NCBI GenBank assembly: GCA_009602725.1
Contig: WELB01000079.1
Coordinates: 431,451-495,450 of the forward strand
Direction of reading: 5' to 3'
Source of the DNA: Spirogloea muscicola
Taxonomy: Eukaryota > Streptophyta > Zygnematophyceae > Spirogloeales > Spirogloeaceae
Length of the DNA: 64,000 nucleotides
The notes beneath the pieces were generated by a model. It did not search any database and was not told the origin of the DNA. It saw only the letters and a list, made by a program, of their open reading frames with translations. The translations under genes were made by a program, and so were the position numbers. This document shows positions 22,284 through 34,249 of this stretch, one piece after another. The stretch's first letter is position 1, and the number at the start of each line of letters is the position of its first letter.

Positions 22284-24335
22284 GGCCGCGTCGGGGCCGG
22301 CCAGCACAGGTGCCCTGACAGGCGGGGGGCTCTTAANCGCCGCCGTGGCGGCCGCAGCGGCGGCTGCGCTCCTCGCGTCCCCCGCTTGCCTGGATAAGCG
22401 ACGTAGCTGGCAGCGCCACTGCGTCGGGCTGGGGAGCGCTCCGCCGGCCCGGCTCGTCCGCGCCGTCTGTGGCGGCAATGGCGGCAATGGGACTTCGTCG
22501 TCACGGCAGTCGTCGGCTGCTGCGGCGCGCCAGTGCAGCAGCAGAAGCGATGGCGAAGGCAGCTATGTGCCCGAGGCTGCTTTCGCCAATGCGGGGAGCG
22601 ACGCGGCAGCGGCGGTGGCGAACGCGGCGGCGAGCCCGCCGGCCTTCAAGTACCGTCTGACGCTGGCCTACGACGGCACGGACTTCGCCGGTGCGTTGCT
22701 GCATTGCCACACCGGCTGAAAATGCCGCCAGTTATAAGACGGGTTGCCGCGGGCGCGGAGCGGCCAGTGGGAACCAGGCTCGTCAGGCGAGTCCTCGATG
22801 GGGACCCGCGGCCCTGTCTTGGCTGCCGTCGTGACGCCTTCTCGGTGGCGGTCGTGCTGGCAGGCTGGCAGCTGCAGCGGCGGCCGGTGACCGTGCAGCA
22901 CCATGTGGAGGCCGTGCTGGTGACGCTCACGGGGCAGTCGCGTGACGAGCTCCGCGTGGCAGCGGCCGGGCGCACCGACGCAGGCGTGCACGCGAGAGGT
23001 CAGGTACTTTGAGGCTTCCACTAGTGGGTCGCAGCTCGCTTGCAGCCCAAACCCCTTCTTTCACATACACACCCAGTCAGCCAAACGAGCCGTGGCTGAA
23101 GGCCTGCGCTGCACCTTCTCAGGTCGTGAGCTTCGTCACATCCAAGCAGCTGACTTGCCCTGGGGCTCTGAAGTCCCTCAACGCACTGCTCCCCAAGGCC
23201 ATCCGAGCATTGGAGGTCAAACCCGCCGCTCTCGACTTTCACGCCCGTCTGCATGCCCTGGCCAAGACTTACCACTACTCCATTCTCTGTGCGCCGGTCA
23301 TGGATCCCTGCAGGTGGGCATCTGCTGTAGCTCATTGTGTATTAGGACAAAGCAGGATTGACATCCTATGAGTCTGCACCTTAAGAATCATGTTGTAGCT
23401 CCTGAGCAAGCAGCTGAACGTCATCCTTTTTCCACATGGTGCTAAATGTCCTGCTCCGCCTTGTGTGCATGCCAGGCGCCTCTATTCCATGCACGTGACT
23501 GAAGCGCTAGACTTGGAGTCAATGCGACTTGCTGCTCGTATATTTGTTGGTGAACACGACTTCTCAACATTTGCGAATCAGTCAACAAACAAGAGACGCC
23601 GGCCAGTCCGCCACATCACTCAGCTCGACATTGTGGACGAGGTTAGTCTCGTGCCAGTCAGCAGCCAGTCTCATTGCAGATAAGTATCTGCGCAAGCCCT
23701 CTTCATATCACACTGGCTACTTCATGATTGTCTCTGTTATCCCACAAAATTGTTGCTGTTTGTCACCATGCTCTTCATGGTCGAATTATTGATTGGCGAC
23801 GACTGCAATTTGGCGTCCAGGGAGGTGGGAGCCTGCGGATTGAGATCTCGGGGTCGGGCTTCCTGTACAAGCAAGTCCGCAACATGGTGCGTCTTTCCAG
23901 CACAAGTAGCCGGAAGTAACTGATCTTCCATGGTGCATAGCATTCTGGATGAGCTGGTGTGGCACGTGCCCCAGGCTGCTGCAAGAGCTGATGGAGCCTT
24001 GCAGGTGATATCTCCAACATCAAGTGCTTGTTACTGAGATTCTTTGGACTACCACTGTCGCTGCTGCCCAGGTTGGCCTGCTCGTTGATGTTGGACGGGG
24101 CAGAGCGTGTACCCGCACTGTGACGGAGCTGCTGCAGTCGCGAGACCGGGTCCAGCTGGCGATGCAGACACCATCAGCTCCTGCACACGGCCTCTGCCTC
24201 GTGTCGGTGGAGTACCCAAGCAAGGTCCTCCAGCCTCCTTCTGAGCTGAGCGAGATGCACCATGATACAGGCTTTGATTGCGGGGAAGAGGTGCTTGCCA
24301 TTCGCAGCTCCAGCACAGCAGTTGAGCTCGCTTAA
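22282..24335 (+). CDS. tRNA pseudouridine synthase A (TruA) family
   Basis: Six exons: 22282-22690, 22864-23003, 23123-23313, 23476-23641, 23821-23886, 24072-24335 (411 aa), phases matched. TruA motifs in order: KYRLTLAYDGTDFAGWQLQ; AGRTDAGVHARGQVVSF with the catalytic Asp at about residue 175; LNALLPKAIRAL and DFHARLHALAKTYHYSI; GEHDFSTFANQ; GSGFLYKQVRNMVG; HGLCLVSVEY. TruA enzymes isomerise uridines at positions 38-40 of the tRNA anticodon arm. The ~130-residue Ala-rich N-terminus could be an organelle targeting sequence. No other in-frame ATG lies between 22282 and the YRLTLAYDG motif, so the start is 22282 or further upstream. That start overlaps the start of the divergent TPM gene. One unresolved base (n, 22337) falls in exon 1. 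Confidence 0.9.
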
Positions 24336-25627
24336 GCACATCAATGTGGACCTCTGTTGAATGAGCCAGAGCCCGCCTCAGCTCAATAATTTCGTGCCTG
24401 CCACCAGATACTGGCCAATGCTTGATTGTACGCCCGATCCCAGCAACAGCAGCAAAATAGTCAAACGCCTTGCCAGCAGAGGTGAGCCCTTGGTCCACAG
24501 TGATGCTAATGACAACCTGCAGTCCCGCGCAGTGGTGGATTCAGAAGACTTGGTGGAGAGAGTAGTACAAAGAATTTATTGGAAGCAATCAAAGGGTGCA
24601 GCTGCGAGAAGTTCGAGAAGCAGCAATCGGAAAGCTCTGTGTCTTACCGAAGTGGGAGCATGCACCAGTTACGTAAGCCGCTGGACATTGGGAGGCAGCT
24701 CCGTGGCACGGAGGTGGTCAGGAGACCCATTGCAGCCCAAGCAGGCGAGCAAGGAAGAGGGCAGCCCGGAGGCGGCAAGTGATGGCCAATGGCCGTATGT
24801 GGAGGAAGGCCCGCGGTGCGCATGGAGAATGAGGCCAAAGGAAGAAGCTAGTACACCTCTCGTAAGAAGAACTTGAAAGGTAATATGAGGTGCTAAGATA
24901 ATAAAACGAAAAACAGGGAGAAGCTCTTCCAGTAGGAGGCAGTGGCTGGTGAAAGGCAAGCTCAGCGTAATGGACAAAGTTCATGCAGAGCCCCAGGTGA
25001 GCAACGGCTAAGTGCCCCGGTTGCAGTGGGCGGGGCAGCAGGTTCCAGTAGCTCGGTACTTCCACGGACGCGCGTTGCTTCTGCCCTTGTACATTCCTTT
25101 GGGCTGGCTCATCACAGCTATTGCCTTACATTGGAAGAGCGTTCCGCTTTTTCATGACCGTCACACCACCACTTTATTCGTCAACAAGCGTTGTGGGGAC
25201 TGAAGCAGCTTGTTTAGGTGTAGGGTTTGAGACTCAGCACCGCAGCTGACAGCTTCCACTCCAGGATAGCATGCAGGCACCTTGGCCCCTCGCCACACTC
25301 AGCGCGTCGCTTCGTCGTCAAGCGGGCGCACATCCCCCCCCTCCCTTGCTTTGTGTAGCCTCGGTCATTGTAGCCTCAGCAGCCTCTGCATTGGTTTTTG
25401 GCCTGGACTTTATTGGGCTCACTGGGCTCACTGGGCTCGGCTTAGCCTCCTGCTCAACTCATGCGCACAGTGCCTTCGCTCTCTCTTCGCCGCCGCCAGC
25501 CGACGGCGGGACGAACTTGGCGGCCGCGCTTGGGCGCCAGCGACGGCTCATCGCCCCACCGGCGGCTCGCTGCCATTAAGCCCTTCGCTTCATCTGCTTT
25601 CATGGCATTGCTTGGCCCCCCCTCGGT
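24336..25627. other. Intergenic with repeat remnants
   Basis: 24801-24845 is an inverted copy of the GCGCACC/AATTGGCC motif. About 25085-25130 resembles the hairpin tail in reverse (TTGTACATTCCTTTGGGCTGG). 25380-25427 is a 48-bp block identical to 50203-50250. From about 25490 the sequence merges into the GC-rich 5' region of LINE copy A. Confidence 0.45.
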
Positions 25628-28600
25628 CTTCCCCTTCCCCCCCAACGGCTCCCTAGCTCGCCGCCGGCGCCCCCCCGGGCGCCGGGCGCCTTGCCAACCC
25701 CCCGGGGCGCTCGAGCGCCTGAGTGCCGCCGGGCGCACATGCCGCCGCCTGCGAAGGCACGGCACGCACCTGCGCGGCGCGCTCCTCAGAGCTCGCCTCG
25801 CAGAGTGCCGTCCGCAGCGCGGCCCCCAGCTGGCAGGGTCCCTCATGCCACGCCGTGCGCTGCGGCGGCCACGGCGGTGGCGAGGGAGGATACGGCACCT
25901 AGGCAGCTTGCACAGCCTCGTGCGGGGGACATGGGTCCGGCTGCCCAGCTCACAAGCTGGCTCGGCCGGCTGCGTTCTAACCCTCGGCTCACTTGTGCCG
26001 GGGAGGAAAGCGCACTGGCGGCCAGCGCGAGAGCAGTGCACCGGAGCTCCAGAGCTGCTGCGCTACGCGCTCATCCCGGGCCCCACCAGGCCCAGGGATG
26101 GACGAGGCGGCTGTCCCGACCACGGCCCATACGCCATCCGAGATTGCTGTGGAGGAGGACAACATGGAGAGGGGCACAGGAACCCCTCCACCAGTATCCT
26201 CTCCCACTGCTTCTCATGCTGCTCTTCTTACGGGCTTCGAGCCCCACCCACAACCAACGCCGTGCACCTCTCCCGCGTCTGCAGGGCAGGCGGCTTCCAC
26301 AAACCCCCCCGCATCTTTGAGGGGAGGTCGCCGCAGCGGAGGAGCCAGGCGGCGCTTGGAATTGGTAGTTGCCATGGGTTCGGTGAGTGGTGGCAGTGGT
26401 GCACGTGATGCTGACGGACCCGTGGCTGGCGATGCCGCTGTATCAGCTGCACTTTGGGAAGGGGAACAGGGCCAAGAGGACCTCCGGCCCCCTGCGGAGG
26501 CAACCTCTTGCCGGCCTGTTGACCTCCGCTGCCGGCTCTGCCGGCGGCGCTGTGCCACCAAGGCGGGTCTGAGCACGCACGAGCGGGCCTGCGTGCGTTC
26601 TGCTAATAGACAGGCGCAGCAGGCAGAGGCATCCGCCACTGCTCGGGCTCGCAGAGCCCCTTCAAGAGGGGCGATGCCAACACCACCACCAGGGCCTTCG
26701 GCAGAACACTGGCGGTGGGCGGTGAGCATGGACGTCTCCGAGATCCTGCGGATGACCAATGCGCAGCTCCTCCGACACATCCCGTATTGGGCCCGGCCTC
26801 ACATACGGCGAGCCCTTCGGCCCCTCCTGACACGTCTGGCTCGTGACGGCGAGGATGAGGCTGCATGGGCAGTGTTTGTGTTGTTTCTGCGACTTTTGCT
26901 TGGTCGCCTGCCGCAGGGGAAGGCAGGTCGCAAGGAGCTGCTGCTGCGCCTCCACCTGTTGGAAGGTGGGGCGTGGCAGCTGCTACTTGCAAAACACCAA
27001 GCAGCTGCGCGACTCGCGCAAGCCATGTATCGGCCCACCACGTCGGAATCTGATATCAAGAAGGCGGGCAAGCGACGTGCCATCCGATTCGGACGAGCCG
27101 GCGACCTTGCTAGGGCTGCCCAAGCCTTGGAGCCCTCCACACCAGCACCGCATGATGCGGCAACCCTGGCCGCACTTGAGCAGCTCCATCCTCCGGCCCC
27201 GCGTGATTTTGATACATGGATGGAGAGCTCTATGCCTGCTCACCCAGTGGACTTGGACCCGGCTGTCTTCCGTCAGGCAATTGTGAGCAGCCGCAAGGCA
27301 GTCGCCAGGGGTCCATTTGGCATGCTTTTTGAGCACTTGCGGAAGTTGTATGGGGAGGACGACTCGGAGGATTTGGATCTGTTGCAGAGGGTTGCACCAC
27401 ATGTCGCGCGTGGACACCTCACCCATCGTGTAGGCGCAATCCTCTGCACAAGTATTCTCATTGCTTTGCAGAAGGACAACGGCGGAGTGCGTCCTATCTC
27501 GATGGGGGAGGTTCTGGCGTGCCTCGTGGGGCGCACCCTAATGCTGCAGATCCAGGACGATGCCCAGGCGCACTTCCATCCCCACCAGTTTGGGGCTGGG
27601 ATGCGTGCTGGCGCTGAGACCCTGGTGCATGGGGTATGAGCGGCAATGGATGTCAACCCCCACTGGCTGGCCTTGAGCGTGGACGTACGTAATGCTTTCA
27701 ACTCCGTGGATCGGCAGGTTATCGCCGAGGAACTACTGAGTATTTTTCCACCCTCCTCCCTCACTTCCGATGCATGTATGGCTCGCCATCTGCATTGTTG
27801 TGGGGGGCAGGGAGTTCTTTAGCTGTTCTGCAGTCAAAGTCAAAGACTGGGACACGGCAAGGTGATCCCTTGGGTGGTTTTCTCTTCGCTCTGGCGCATC
27901 ACCGTGCTTTGCGCAACACGGCGAGCGCTCACCCTGGCGTTCTCCTCCCGAGTTATGCGGACGATACTACGCTCCTCCGCCCCCCAGAGAAGGCGCTGCG
28001 AGCTTTCGGCACGCTTCAGCACCAGCTCCAGCTCATCGGGCTTTGGATAAGTACTGCCAAGTGCTCTGCCTGGTCCCCCAACGGCCTCCCTCTTTCCCTC
28101 CTTCCCTCATTGCCTACATCTTGTCAGACTCCAGAGGGTGGCTTGAGGATCTTGGGAGTGCCTGTAGGGGACCCGTCTTTTTCGGAGGGTGCTGTCCTTG
28201 CTCGTCTCCAAGGATATATGCAGGTCCTGCCAGAGCTCCCCACCCTCGGGGACTCTCAGTTGGCAGTGGCCATTTTGACCAGGAGTGTGGCACAGCGGCC
28301 GTGTTACCTCCTAAGAACGGTCCCACCTTCGGTTACCATGGATGAGGTCTATGCATCCATAGATGTCAGGCTCCAACGATGCCTAGCTGACATGATTGCT
28401 CACCCACTTCTAGAGCAGTCCCCAGCAGCACTGGTGCAATGTACGCTGCCCATCCGTCTCGGTGGGCTTGGTTGTCGCCCCTTGGTCCGCTTGTGCAGAC
28501 CAGCGTACCTTGGCTGCTGGGCCCAGGTGGCTTCGTCCATATCTGGACGATTCCTCCTTGGGCAACAACGTGTGTTGGCGCCTCACATCAGTACCGTGGT

Positions 28601-28934
28601 TCAGGGGAGTCTGCCTTTCCAAGTGACTCTCAAAGCATGCCAACAGGACCTCTTTGCCGCATACCCGCCTCTGGTAAATGAGCCTGTTAGTTTTGCTGCC
28701 TGGGCTGACGTTTCTGATGTCAAGGCTCAATCGCGGTTTACCCGTGCTGCAGACGAGCAACCACTGGAGCATCTCCGGAGTCTCCTCCAAGGAGATGCTC
28801 GAGGCCAGGCTCGGCTCCTATCTGTTTCGTCTCTGGGAGCGTCTGAGTGGCTCCGCGCTTTGCCTTTGCATGCGGGCTTGCGGATGGAGAATGCTTTGTT
28901 TTGCGATGCTATGCGCCGCCGTCTTGGCTTGCCA
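25628..28934 (+). mobile_element. Damaged long LINE copy A, cut by the assembly gap
   Basis: Closely similar to the intact LINE ORF at 34336-38292 from its first codon (25691, MPTPRGARAPE) to the C-terminal third (…AMRRRLGLP at 28934). The shared 5' sequence begins near CCAACGGCTCCCTAGC. It encodes the zinc-finger region (CRLCRRRCATKAGLSTHERAC) and the RT motifs (VDVRNAFNSVDR, TGTRQGDP, YADDTTLL). Disabling changes: a 1-bp loss near 26055 shifts frame, CGA became TGA at 27637, and another shift lies near 27735. A 6-bp duplication gives SKSK before TG at about 27832. The remainder would fall in the N-run. Confidence 0.85.
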
Positions 28935-29796
28935 NNNNNNNNNNNNNNNNNNNNNNNNNNNNNNNNNNNNNNNNNNNNNNNNNNNNNNNNNNNNNNNNNN
29001 NNNNNNNNNNNNNNNNNNNNNNNNNNNNNNNNNNNNNNNNNNNNNNNNNNNNNNNNNNNNNNNNNNNNNNNNNNNNNNNNNNNNNNNNNNNNNNNNNNNN
29101 NNNNNNNNNNNNNNNNNNNNNNNNNNNNNNNNNNNNNNNNNNNNNNNNNNNNNNNNNNNNNNNNNNNNNNNNNNNNNNNNNNNNNNNNNNNNNNNNNNNN
29201 NNNNNNNNNNNNNNNNNNNNNNNNNNNNNNNNNNNNNNNNNNNNNNNNNNNNNNNNNNNNNNNNNNNNNNNNNNNNNNNNNNNNNNNNNNNNNNNNNNNN
29301 NNNNNNNNNNNNNNNNNNNNNNNNNNNNNNNNNNNNNNNNNNNNNNNNNNNNNNNNNNNNNNNNNNNNNNNNNNNNNNNNNNNNNNNNNNNNNNNNNNNN
29401 NNNNNNNNNNNNNNNNNNNNNNNNNNNNNNNNNNNNNNNNNNNNNNNNNNNNNNNNNNNNNNNNNNNNNNNNNNNNNNNNNNNNNNNNNNNNNNNNNNNN
29501 NNNNNNNNNNNNNNNNNNNNNNNNNNNNNNNNNNNNNNNNNNNNNNNNNNNNNNNNNNNNNNNNNNNNNNNNNNNNNNNNNNNNNNNNNNNNNNNNNNNN
29601 NNNNNNNNNNNNNNNNNNNNNNNNNNNNNNNNNNNNNNNNNNNNNNNNNNNNNNNNNNNNNNNNNNNNNNNNNNNNNNNNNNNNNNNNNNNNNNNNNNNN
29701 NNNNNNNNNNNNNNNNNNNNNNNNNNNNNNNNNNNNNNNNNNNNNNNNNNNNNNNNNNNNNNNNNNNNNNNNNNNNNNNNNNNNNNNNNNNNNNNN
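28935..29796. other. Assembly gap (862 n)
   Basis: An uninterrupted run of n. By alignment to the intact copy, the missing part of LINE copy A (CCHC and endonuclease end plus tail, about 0.8-0.9 kb) would fit this length. The real gap size is unknown. Confidence 0.95.
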
Positions 29797-30045
29797 CGCC
29801 GAGGCGCCGCGCTGCAGCCTCGCATTCGCGCCGCAGCGCCAAACTCTCGTGGCCGCGGCGCTGCGACTGCTTGCGCGCCGATGGCGGCCTGCGGCGCCGC
29901 CGGCGTCCGGCTACGGAACCGCCGCCGGCGGTGGAGGCATCCGTAAGGCTGAGGACACAGCCGCAGCGGCGGCGGCTGGCGGCAGAAGGCTGGCGGCGGA
30001 GACGGAGGCGGAGACGGAGCTCTCGTCGGGCCGAGGCCGTCGGGC

Positions 30046-32290
30046 ATGGGCCTCTGCTCGTCGTCGTTCGATGAGGAGGAGGACGACGAGGACCGCCGGG
30101 TGCGGCGGAGAGGCACCGGCGGAGGCGGCGGCGGCGGCGGCGGCGGCGGCAATGGCGGCCGCCGCCTCTCGCGTGCCAGCAGCAGCGCCTCCGGCGCTTC
30201 GTTCCACCGGCGCTCCCCTGACCGCGGGCCCAGCAATGGTGGCACCGCCGGAGGTGGTGGCCTGGGCGGGTCGGGCTCCGGCGGGCGCCTCAACTCCGCC
30301 GACTCCGACTGGGTGCGCACCAACCTCAGCCTGCGCGTCTTCAGCTTCGCCGAGCTGCGCGCCGCCACGCGCAACTTCGACAAGGCCTGCCGCATCGGCG
30401 AGGGCGGCTTCGGGGTGGTCTACAAGGCGTGGATCGACGGCGCCGACGCCTCGGGCCGCGGCCTCTCCTCAGGCAAGCTCGTCGCCGTCAAGCAGCTCGA
30501 CCCCGAGGGCGTGCAGGGCCACGCCGAGTGGCTGGTGAGAGCATCCGCTACCAATACTCACATCGAGGCTCATGCTTTGTGCACCCAATTCCTTATGACG
30601 CCTGCCTCGGTGTTGGAGCTCAAGAGCAGGACGTTGACTTCCGGCTGGTCTATGCCTTGGCTTGGCAACTGGAGGATGCATGCTAGGAAATGTGTGCGTG
30701 TGGCCAGGTCACTGCCCAGCCCTCGAGTCTCAGCTGCCTGAATCTTGTCAGGAGAAATTTACGCTGGATGTTGTGGTTGCGCATGTGCGAGGGCAGGCGG
30801 AGGTCAACATCCTGGGGTCGCTGAAGCACCCCCACCTTGTCACCCTCATTGGGTACTGCGCAGAGGACGACCAGCGGCTGCTGGTGTATGAGTTCATGGC
30901 ACGCGGCAGCCTGGAGGCGCATTTGTTTGGAGGTGTGCAGCTCATTTCCACCTTATCTTTGATAGTTGTTGTCCTGTTTGGAGGACTTGATATTGCCTCC
31001 TGTCTGTATGCCTGGCTATCAGTATCAACGGTACCAGGTTGTCCGAAGCAACAGAATGGCGGTACATGTGCATCTGTGGTCTTAATTGCCCAGATGCTGC
31101 ACAGGTAGGACGAGTAAGACAGGTTTGGCAGTGCTGATAATGGCCAGATACTTGACAAAAATAACATTCACCTCGCATGTGCCGATGCACAGAGAACCTG
31201 CCGCCGGTGCCCTGGTCGGCGCGCATGAAGATTGCGTTGGGTGCTGCCAAGGGGTTGGCGTACCTGCACGAGGAAGCAGAGAGCCAGGTGATCTATCGGG
31301 ACTTCAAAACGTCCAACATCCTCCTGGATGAGGTGCGCCTGCACACTGACCCCAAGGCATCCCCCTGGATGTGGACTGCTTTGACTAAGACGACCCAAGT
31401 CTGGCTCACTCGGCACACGGTTTTGCAAGAAGAGGCAAGCTGTGGCAGAGAATGACGGCTTGCCCTGGTGCATTTTATCGCAGCACTGGTCCTCCAAGCT
31501 CTCTGATTTTGGGCTAGCCAAGGACGGGCCAGAGGGCGATAAGACGCATGTTTCCACGCGCGTCATGGGAACTTATGGCTACGCAGCGCCTGAGTATGTA
31601 ATGACAGGTATTTATTTTGTGCATCCTTCTCCTAGGAGCTTTGCATCTCCTAAGCCCGTCTTTCACGGTTCTGCTTCTTCAGTAATTGTGCTGGCTGCCA
31701 TCTGCTGAGAGTAAGGACGTGGCACATGGCACACTGCTGCAGGGCACTTGACGACCAAGAGCGATGTGTACAGCTTTGGTGTGGTTCTGCTGGAGATGCT
31801 GACAGGGCGCCGGTCAATGGACAAGAATCGGCCGCCGGGCGAGACAAACCTGGTGGAGTGGGCGAAGCCATTCTTTGCAGAGAAAAGAAAGCTGTTTCGA
31901 CTCATCGACCCGCGCTTGGAAGGCCTGTTTTCCGTGAGGGGTGCTCAGAAGGCGTTCATCCTTGCGCATCACTGCTTGAGCCGCGACCCTAAATCGCGTC
32001 CAATGATGAGCGACGTGGTTGAGACAATGCGGCCTATTCAGAACCTCACCGACATGGCTGCCGACGTGTTCACGCAGCAGGGTGGCAGCGGCGCCTGGAG
32101 CCAGCCGGCGGCGGTCCTCAGCCCCACATCACAGCTGCGAAAGCAGCCCGCCCTTGTGGCCACAGAGAGCTACCCACGAGCTGCCACCAACGGCCACCGG
32201 GCTGCCGTGGTAATTGCAGGTGATCAAAGGACACCTCCGCGACCAGCCCCTGTATTTCCCACTGGGGGCATCCGGAAGCCCGACTTTTGA
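30046..32290 (+). CDS. Receptor-like cytoplasmic kinase, RLCK-VII/PBL type
   Basis: Five exons: 30046-30534, 30797-30932, 31193-31332, 31484-31607, 31743-32290 (478 aa), phases matched. It starts MGLCSSS: Gly2 for N-myristoylation and Cys4 for palmitoylation, as in plasma-membrane PBS1/BIK1-type kinases. There is no receptor domain. A Gly-rich linker precedes [14 protein letters not shown], then the kinase: glycine loop [12 protein letters not shown] (118-129), VAVK Lys149, [12 protein letters not shown] (catalytic Asp245), [20 protein letters not shown] and [17 protein letters not shown]. It is an RD kinase. The family relays immune and developmental signals from receptor kinases. The last ~90 residues are unstructured. 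The promoter side (29797-30045) is GC-rich and directly follows the gap. Confidence 0.92.
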
Positions 32291-33225
32291 TGCCATGTCT
32301 GCAGAGCGTTGGGCTGGGCGACAGTCGCCTGGCTCAAGTCATCCCATGTCAGTTGCCCGGAAAGGGCCTCTTCTTTCACGAGTCTGGCAAGCTGCTCCAT
32401 TCAGAGAGTCAGCTGCCTTCACGCCGTTGAGCCTCCAGCCTGTTCCTTGAAGGTGGGCAGTGGGCTCGTCTTTGGTCAGTCAAGGTAGGTTATGGTAAGA
32501 GCAGTGCAAAGGGATGCCAATGTCGAGGCGCCAGTAAGGCGCCAGTAACGAAGTAGAAGGTGGGTCTGAATCAAGGAGCGGATCGGTCTGGAGTCAACCA
32601 CAGAGTAGCCCGACACAGTGGGCAGGAGAGGTGCCACGATTGAAGGCTGCAAGGAAGGACATGAGATGCTGACCTTGAAGAGCTGCTGTGAGATCAGGTC
32701 AAATGCCAAACACAAGTCGCACTGGAAAGGTACGGAAGGGGCTGAAAGAGAGAGTAGGGTGGTGATGGCTCAAGGGCATAGTGGCATGCACATTTGCTCA
32801 GTATGGTGGTGGCCTCCCAAATGGGGGCTGGCTGTGAGTGGCCAACACAGGGGAAGTGAGGCATATATGAGAAAGTGCAAATGGAGAATAAGGCAAAGAA
32901 TGATGGTAGACTGGGAGGTTGTGCAAAGAGGAGAAGTGGCTCTCCCAATGGGGGCAAGGGCTGTGAGAAGCCAGCCCGAAAAGAATTGACAAGGTTCGAA
33001 GGGGCCAAACTACGAGCTAAGCAGCGACTGCGGGGCCTGAAGAGGCTATGGCAGAACAAAGGGCTAGTTCAGAATAAGTGATACAGGTTGACTGAGAGTA
33101 GCTCAGACGCTGACTCCGAGGTACTAGTCAGAGACGTCAGACATGTTGAATACAGAAATATGGTGAATCAGTGGGTCGGTAGAATCACCCATTCCGCCCC
33201 TTCTGCTAGGCCATCTCGCCACTCA
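32291..33225. other. Intergenic with hairpin-tail remnants
   Basis: 32810-32860 has CCCAAATGGGGGCTGGCTGT and 32940-33010 has the variant hairpin tail (GGGCAAGGGCTGTGAGAAGC, CAGCCCGAAAAGAATT, GACAAGGTTCGAAGGGGCC). Otherwise nothing is recognised. Confidence 0.4.
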
Positions 33226-33960
33226 CATGCTGCGACGCCCCACTGGACCAGAAGTGGTGGGCATCCACAACCTCCTTTCTGGTGCCCTGGCGGGTTTGAT
33301 GTGCGACGCCGGGTACCGTGCGGTCGTGGAAGTGAACAACATTATGCCTATCACCACGGATGCCCAGGGACGTCATCATCGCCACACACTTGACATTGGG
33401 CGTGCAACCTGGTGGAGGACCACGGGCCTTGGTCGACGTTGTTACAGAGGCCTATGAAATTCCAGCATCTACGGACATCGCTGGCCACGCAGTGGGTGGT
33501 GCCGAACAAAGAAAGCTGCAGCACTACTCCGAGTACCCCCACTGCGATCAGCTCCTGCCAGCGCCAGTCGACATTTTTGGCTGCTTAGGTCCTCGTTTCC
33601 ACACTCTCCTTCAAAATATTGCCAATCTAGGCTACACACGACATGCAGATGTGTTCCCGGCTGAGATGGGCTTGCCAGCTGCATATCTGTCGTTCTTGCG
33701 ACGACGAGTTTCGGCCTGTTTGCAGCGTGCTCAGGCTAATGCTTTGCACCAGAAAGCTGGGCGAGCTCTAGTTGGTGGCAGAAGGGTTTCGTATCTGCCA
33801 TCTAGTATTCAGGCATCGATTAGCTACGTTTGTAATTTTACCCGTGGTTACTGAGCGGGTCAATCTGCTGTAGGTTATGTAGGTCTTCAGATGTGCTTGC
33901 CCTTGTACTTGGCCATTTGGCCTTCGTTCATTTCAAATACACGAATTACGTTCTGCTAGG
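33226..33960 (+). mobile_element. Diverged LINE C-terminal fragment (copy D)
   Basis: Two overlapping frames, one shift near 33390-33400, encode an endonuclease-like end: VVGIHNLLSGALAGLMCDAGY, then RALVDVVTEA…GHAVGGAEQRKLQHYSEY…, then LQRAQANALHQKAGRALVGG and FTRGY before a stop at 33852. It aligns with the intact copy (HNLLHDAMYGIVKEARY, LMDVVLTDS, AEQKKLHKY, QRSQALALHRRAGRALA, LTRGY) at low identity, so it is a separate, older subfamily. The tail at 33885-33920 shares ATGTGCTTGCCCTTGTACTT with 9.15 and 50.08 kb. Confidence 0.65.
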
Positions 33961-34048
33961 CTGACGAGAGTCTCCTTAGATAAGAGAGAAGAGAAGAGAG
34001 ATAAGGGAGGCCCCGGCAGAGCGCATTATTGGTCCGAACGGATCTCGT

Positions 34049-34193
34049 GGCTCTGTGTGCGGCTAGGCGGCGCTGTGTGCGCGGCGGCTCTGTGTGCGAC
34101 TAGGCGGGGCTGTGTGCCCGGCGGCTCTGTGTGCGGCGAGGCGGTGTTGTGTGCTTGCCAGCTCTGTGTGCGGCCAGGTGGAGCTGAGTGCTC
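34049..34193. repeat. Tandem repeat, ~37 bp x 4
   Basis: Four units start at 34049, 34086, 34123 and 34160, each beginning (G/A)GCTCTGTGTGCG and containing AGGCGG…TGTGTGC, diverging toward the last. It lies just downstream (in its orientation) of the intact LINE. A purine-only run (GAGAGAAGAGAAGAGAG…) sits at about 33985. Confidence 0.85.
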
Positions 34194-34249
34194 ACCGGAA
34201 CAAGGGAGAAGGCAAGTGGAGAGTATAAAATAAAAGGGGGAAGCGGCTG

